A DNA stretch of 64,000 nucleotides from JANSWY01 sp965243755 (GTDB taxonomy: Bacteria > Bacteroidota > Bacteroidia > Cytophagales > Cyclobacteriaceae). Of the stretch, positions 63,313 through 64,000 are shown piece by piece. The number at the start of each line of letters is the position of its first letter. Position 1 is the first letter of the stretch. The notes below the pieces were generated by a model. It was not told where the DNA came from and did not search any database. It saw only the letters and a list, made by a program, of their open reading frames with translations. The translations under genes and the position numbers were made by a program. Location of the stretch: positions 62,001 to 126,000 of the forward strand of contig CBDEVW010000001.1 in NCBI GenBank assembly GCA_965243755.1, given 5' to 3'.

Positions 63313-64000
63313 TCACTCTTCACCATCACTTTCCTTCATCGTAAGTTTCACCTTAGTAGCCCTCCTGTTTTTAAGGGTTACTATTTCGGCAACCACATCA
63401 TCGCGGAGATTGATCACCTGGCCTTTTTTGATATTAAATCCATATTGTTCAATAATAAGACCGGCCAATGTGTCTGCCTCCTCACTGTAAATGTTAATGT
63501 CCAGCTCGTCATTAATTACGTGCAAATTAGTGTCACCAGCCACCAGGTAGGTTTTGTCATCCAGCTTTTCGATCCCTGGCTCCTCTGCATCAAATTCATC
63601 TTCTACACTTCCAACCAACTGTTCCAGTACATTCTCCATGGTCACTATGCCCAGAAGAGTGCCGTATTCATCTTCCACAAAAGCAAAATGCTGCTTCGAT
63701 TTCCTGAATTCCTGAAGCAGTTTCGGTACCGGAAATGCCTCCGGAACAAATATTGGTGGACGAGCCATCTTGAGCAGATCTATTTTATCCGCTGTAAGGC
63801 CAATCAGGTCCTTGATGTGCACAACGCCTTTAATATCATCCAGTGAACCCTGACAAAGCGGAAACCGGGTATGTCTCGAGTTTCTTGCCTGGTCCAGGAT
63901 CTTGGTCATGTCATCCTGAAGGTTAAAATATACGATCTCTCCCCTTGGCACCATAATTTGTCGGGCCAGCTGATCGTCAAATTTGAACGCTGCATCCAGG
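63313..64000 (-). CDS. CNNM/CorC (HlyC) family protein, 3' part
   Basis: The gene enters from beyond the right edge (frame open to 64000; the ATG at 63954 is internal). Visible: LARQIMVPRGEI, CBS pair (HTRFPLCQGSLDDIKGVVHIKDL, FAFVEDEYGTLLGIVTMENVLEQLVGSVEDE) and the CorC_HlyC C-terminal domain (LVAGDTNLHVINDELDI, TLAGLIIEQYGFNIKKGQ). The missing N-terminus should hold a DUF21 membrane domain. Likely Mg2+/Co2+ efflux. Confidence 0.85.
   Translation of the reverse strand, partial: LDAAFKFDDQLARQIMVPRGEIVYFNLQDDMTKILDQARNSRHTRFPLCQGSLDDIKGVVHIKDLIGLTADKIDLLKMARPPIFVPEAFPVPKLLQEFRKSKQHFAFVEDEYGTLLGIVTMENVLEQLVGSVEDEFDAEEPGIEKLDDKTYLVAGDTNLHVINDELDINIYSEEADTLAGLIIEQYGFNIKKGQVINLRDDVVAEIVTLKNRRATKVKLTMKESDGEE

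Overview
The window looks like a Bacteroidota chromosome, probably order Cytophagales. The signs are moderate-to-low GC, TAnnTTTG-type promoter elements, very many lipoproteins with an SPII cysteine, and typical families of that phylum (two-component propeller sensor kinase, DUF6794, DUF5694, FISUMP, DUF4919, DUF885, IPT/kelch surface lipoproteins). No rRNA, tRNA or CRISPR array was seen.

Two regions are sharply different. Positions 1 to about 38.28 kb form an array of more than 30 small gene units. Almost all are on the + strand, most hold one gene, and many encode lipoproteins or membrane proteins of unknown role. They are separated by long, structured non-coding repeats of 45-420 bp. The repeats start with a ..AAC box that often overlaps the preceding stop codon. 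They end with a (C)G^TTR box, commonly inside TAGCTGGTCG^TTR, a few bases before the next gene. Decisively, the first 8-12 bases of a unit are the reverse complement of the last bases before its own trailing repeat: 20 units were checked by eye, several with perfect 9/9 or 10/10 matches. This is the layout of integron gene cassettes with attC sites, so I read the region as the distal part of a chromosomal integron or an integrase-less cassette cluster. No integrase gene is visible. By orientation it would lie left of base 1, unless it acts in trans or is absent. The sites fall into families (called A-G here) with conserved bodies; most are much longer than classical attC sites.

The array carries RDD, TPR, DUF5984, SUKH-like, beta-lactamase-fold hydrolase, GlxA-type regulator, VOC, phosphatidylserine-decarboxylase-like, metallo-beta-lactamase-fold, DUF1905, DUF5694, FISUMP, DUF1963 and DUF4919 proteins and an orphan antitoxin. 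It also holds debris of cassette turnover: a truncated second copy of the 790-1299 gene, an RraB remnant, a TPR lipoprotein with an internal stop, and a lipoprotein cut by a 163-bp tandem repeat. An IS3-family element (22948-24173) sits inside one cassette junction.

From about 38.3 kb to the end the gene order is ordinary and uses both strands. It includes a PAS-LuxR regulator, a gluzincin lipoprotein, a run of envelope proteins (two with apparent single-base frameshifts), a DUF885 protein, a GMC oxidoreductase/hydrolase pair, a SAP-domain protein flanked by hairpin repeats, a DinB-like protein, a CorA/MscS pair, a propeller histidine kinase, a RimB-like/RimK/aspartoacylase operon, a cluster of palindromic repeats, and the 3' part of a CBS/CorC-type transporter gene running off the right edge.
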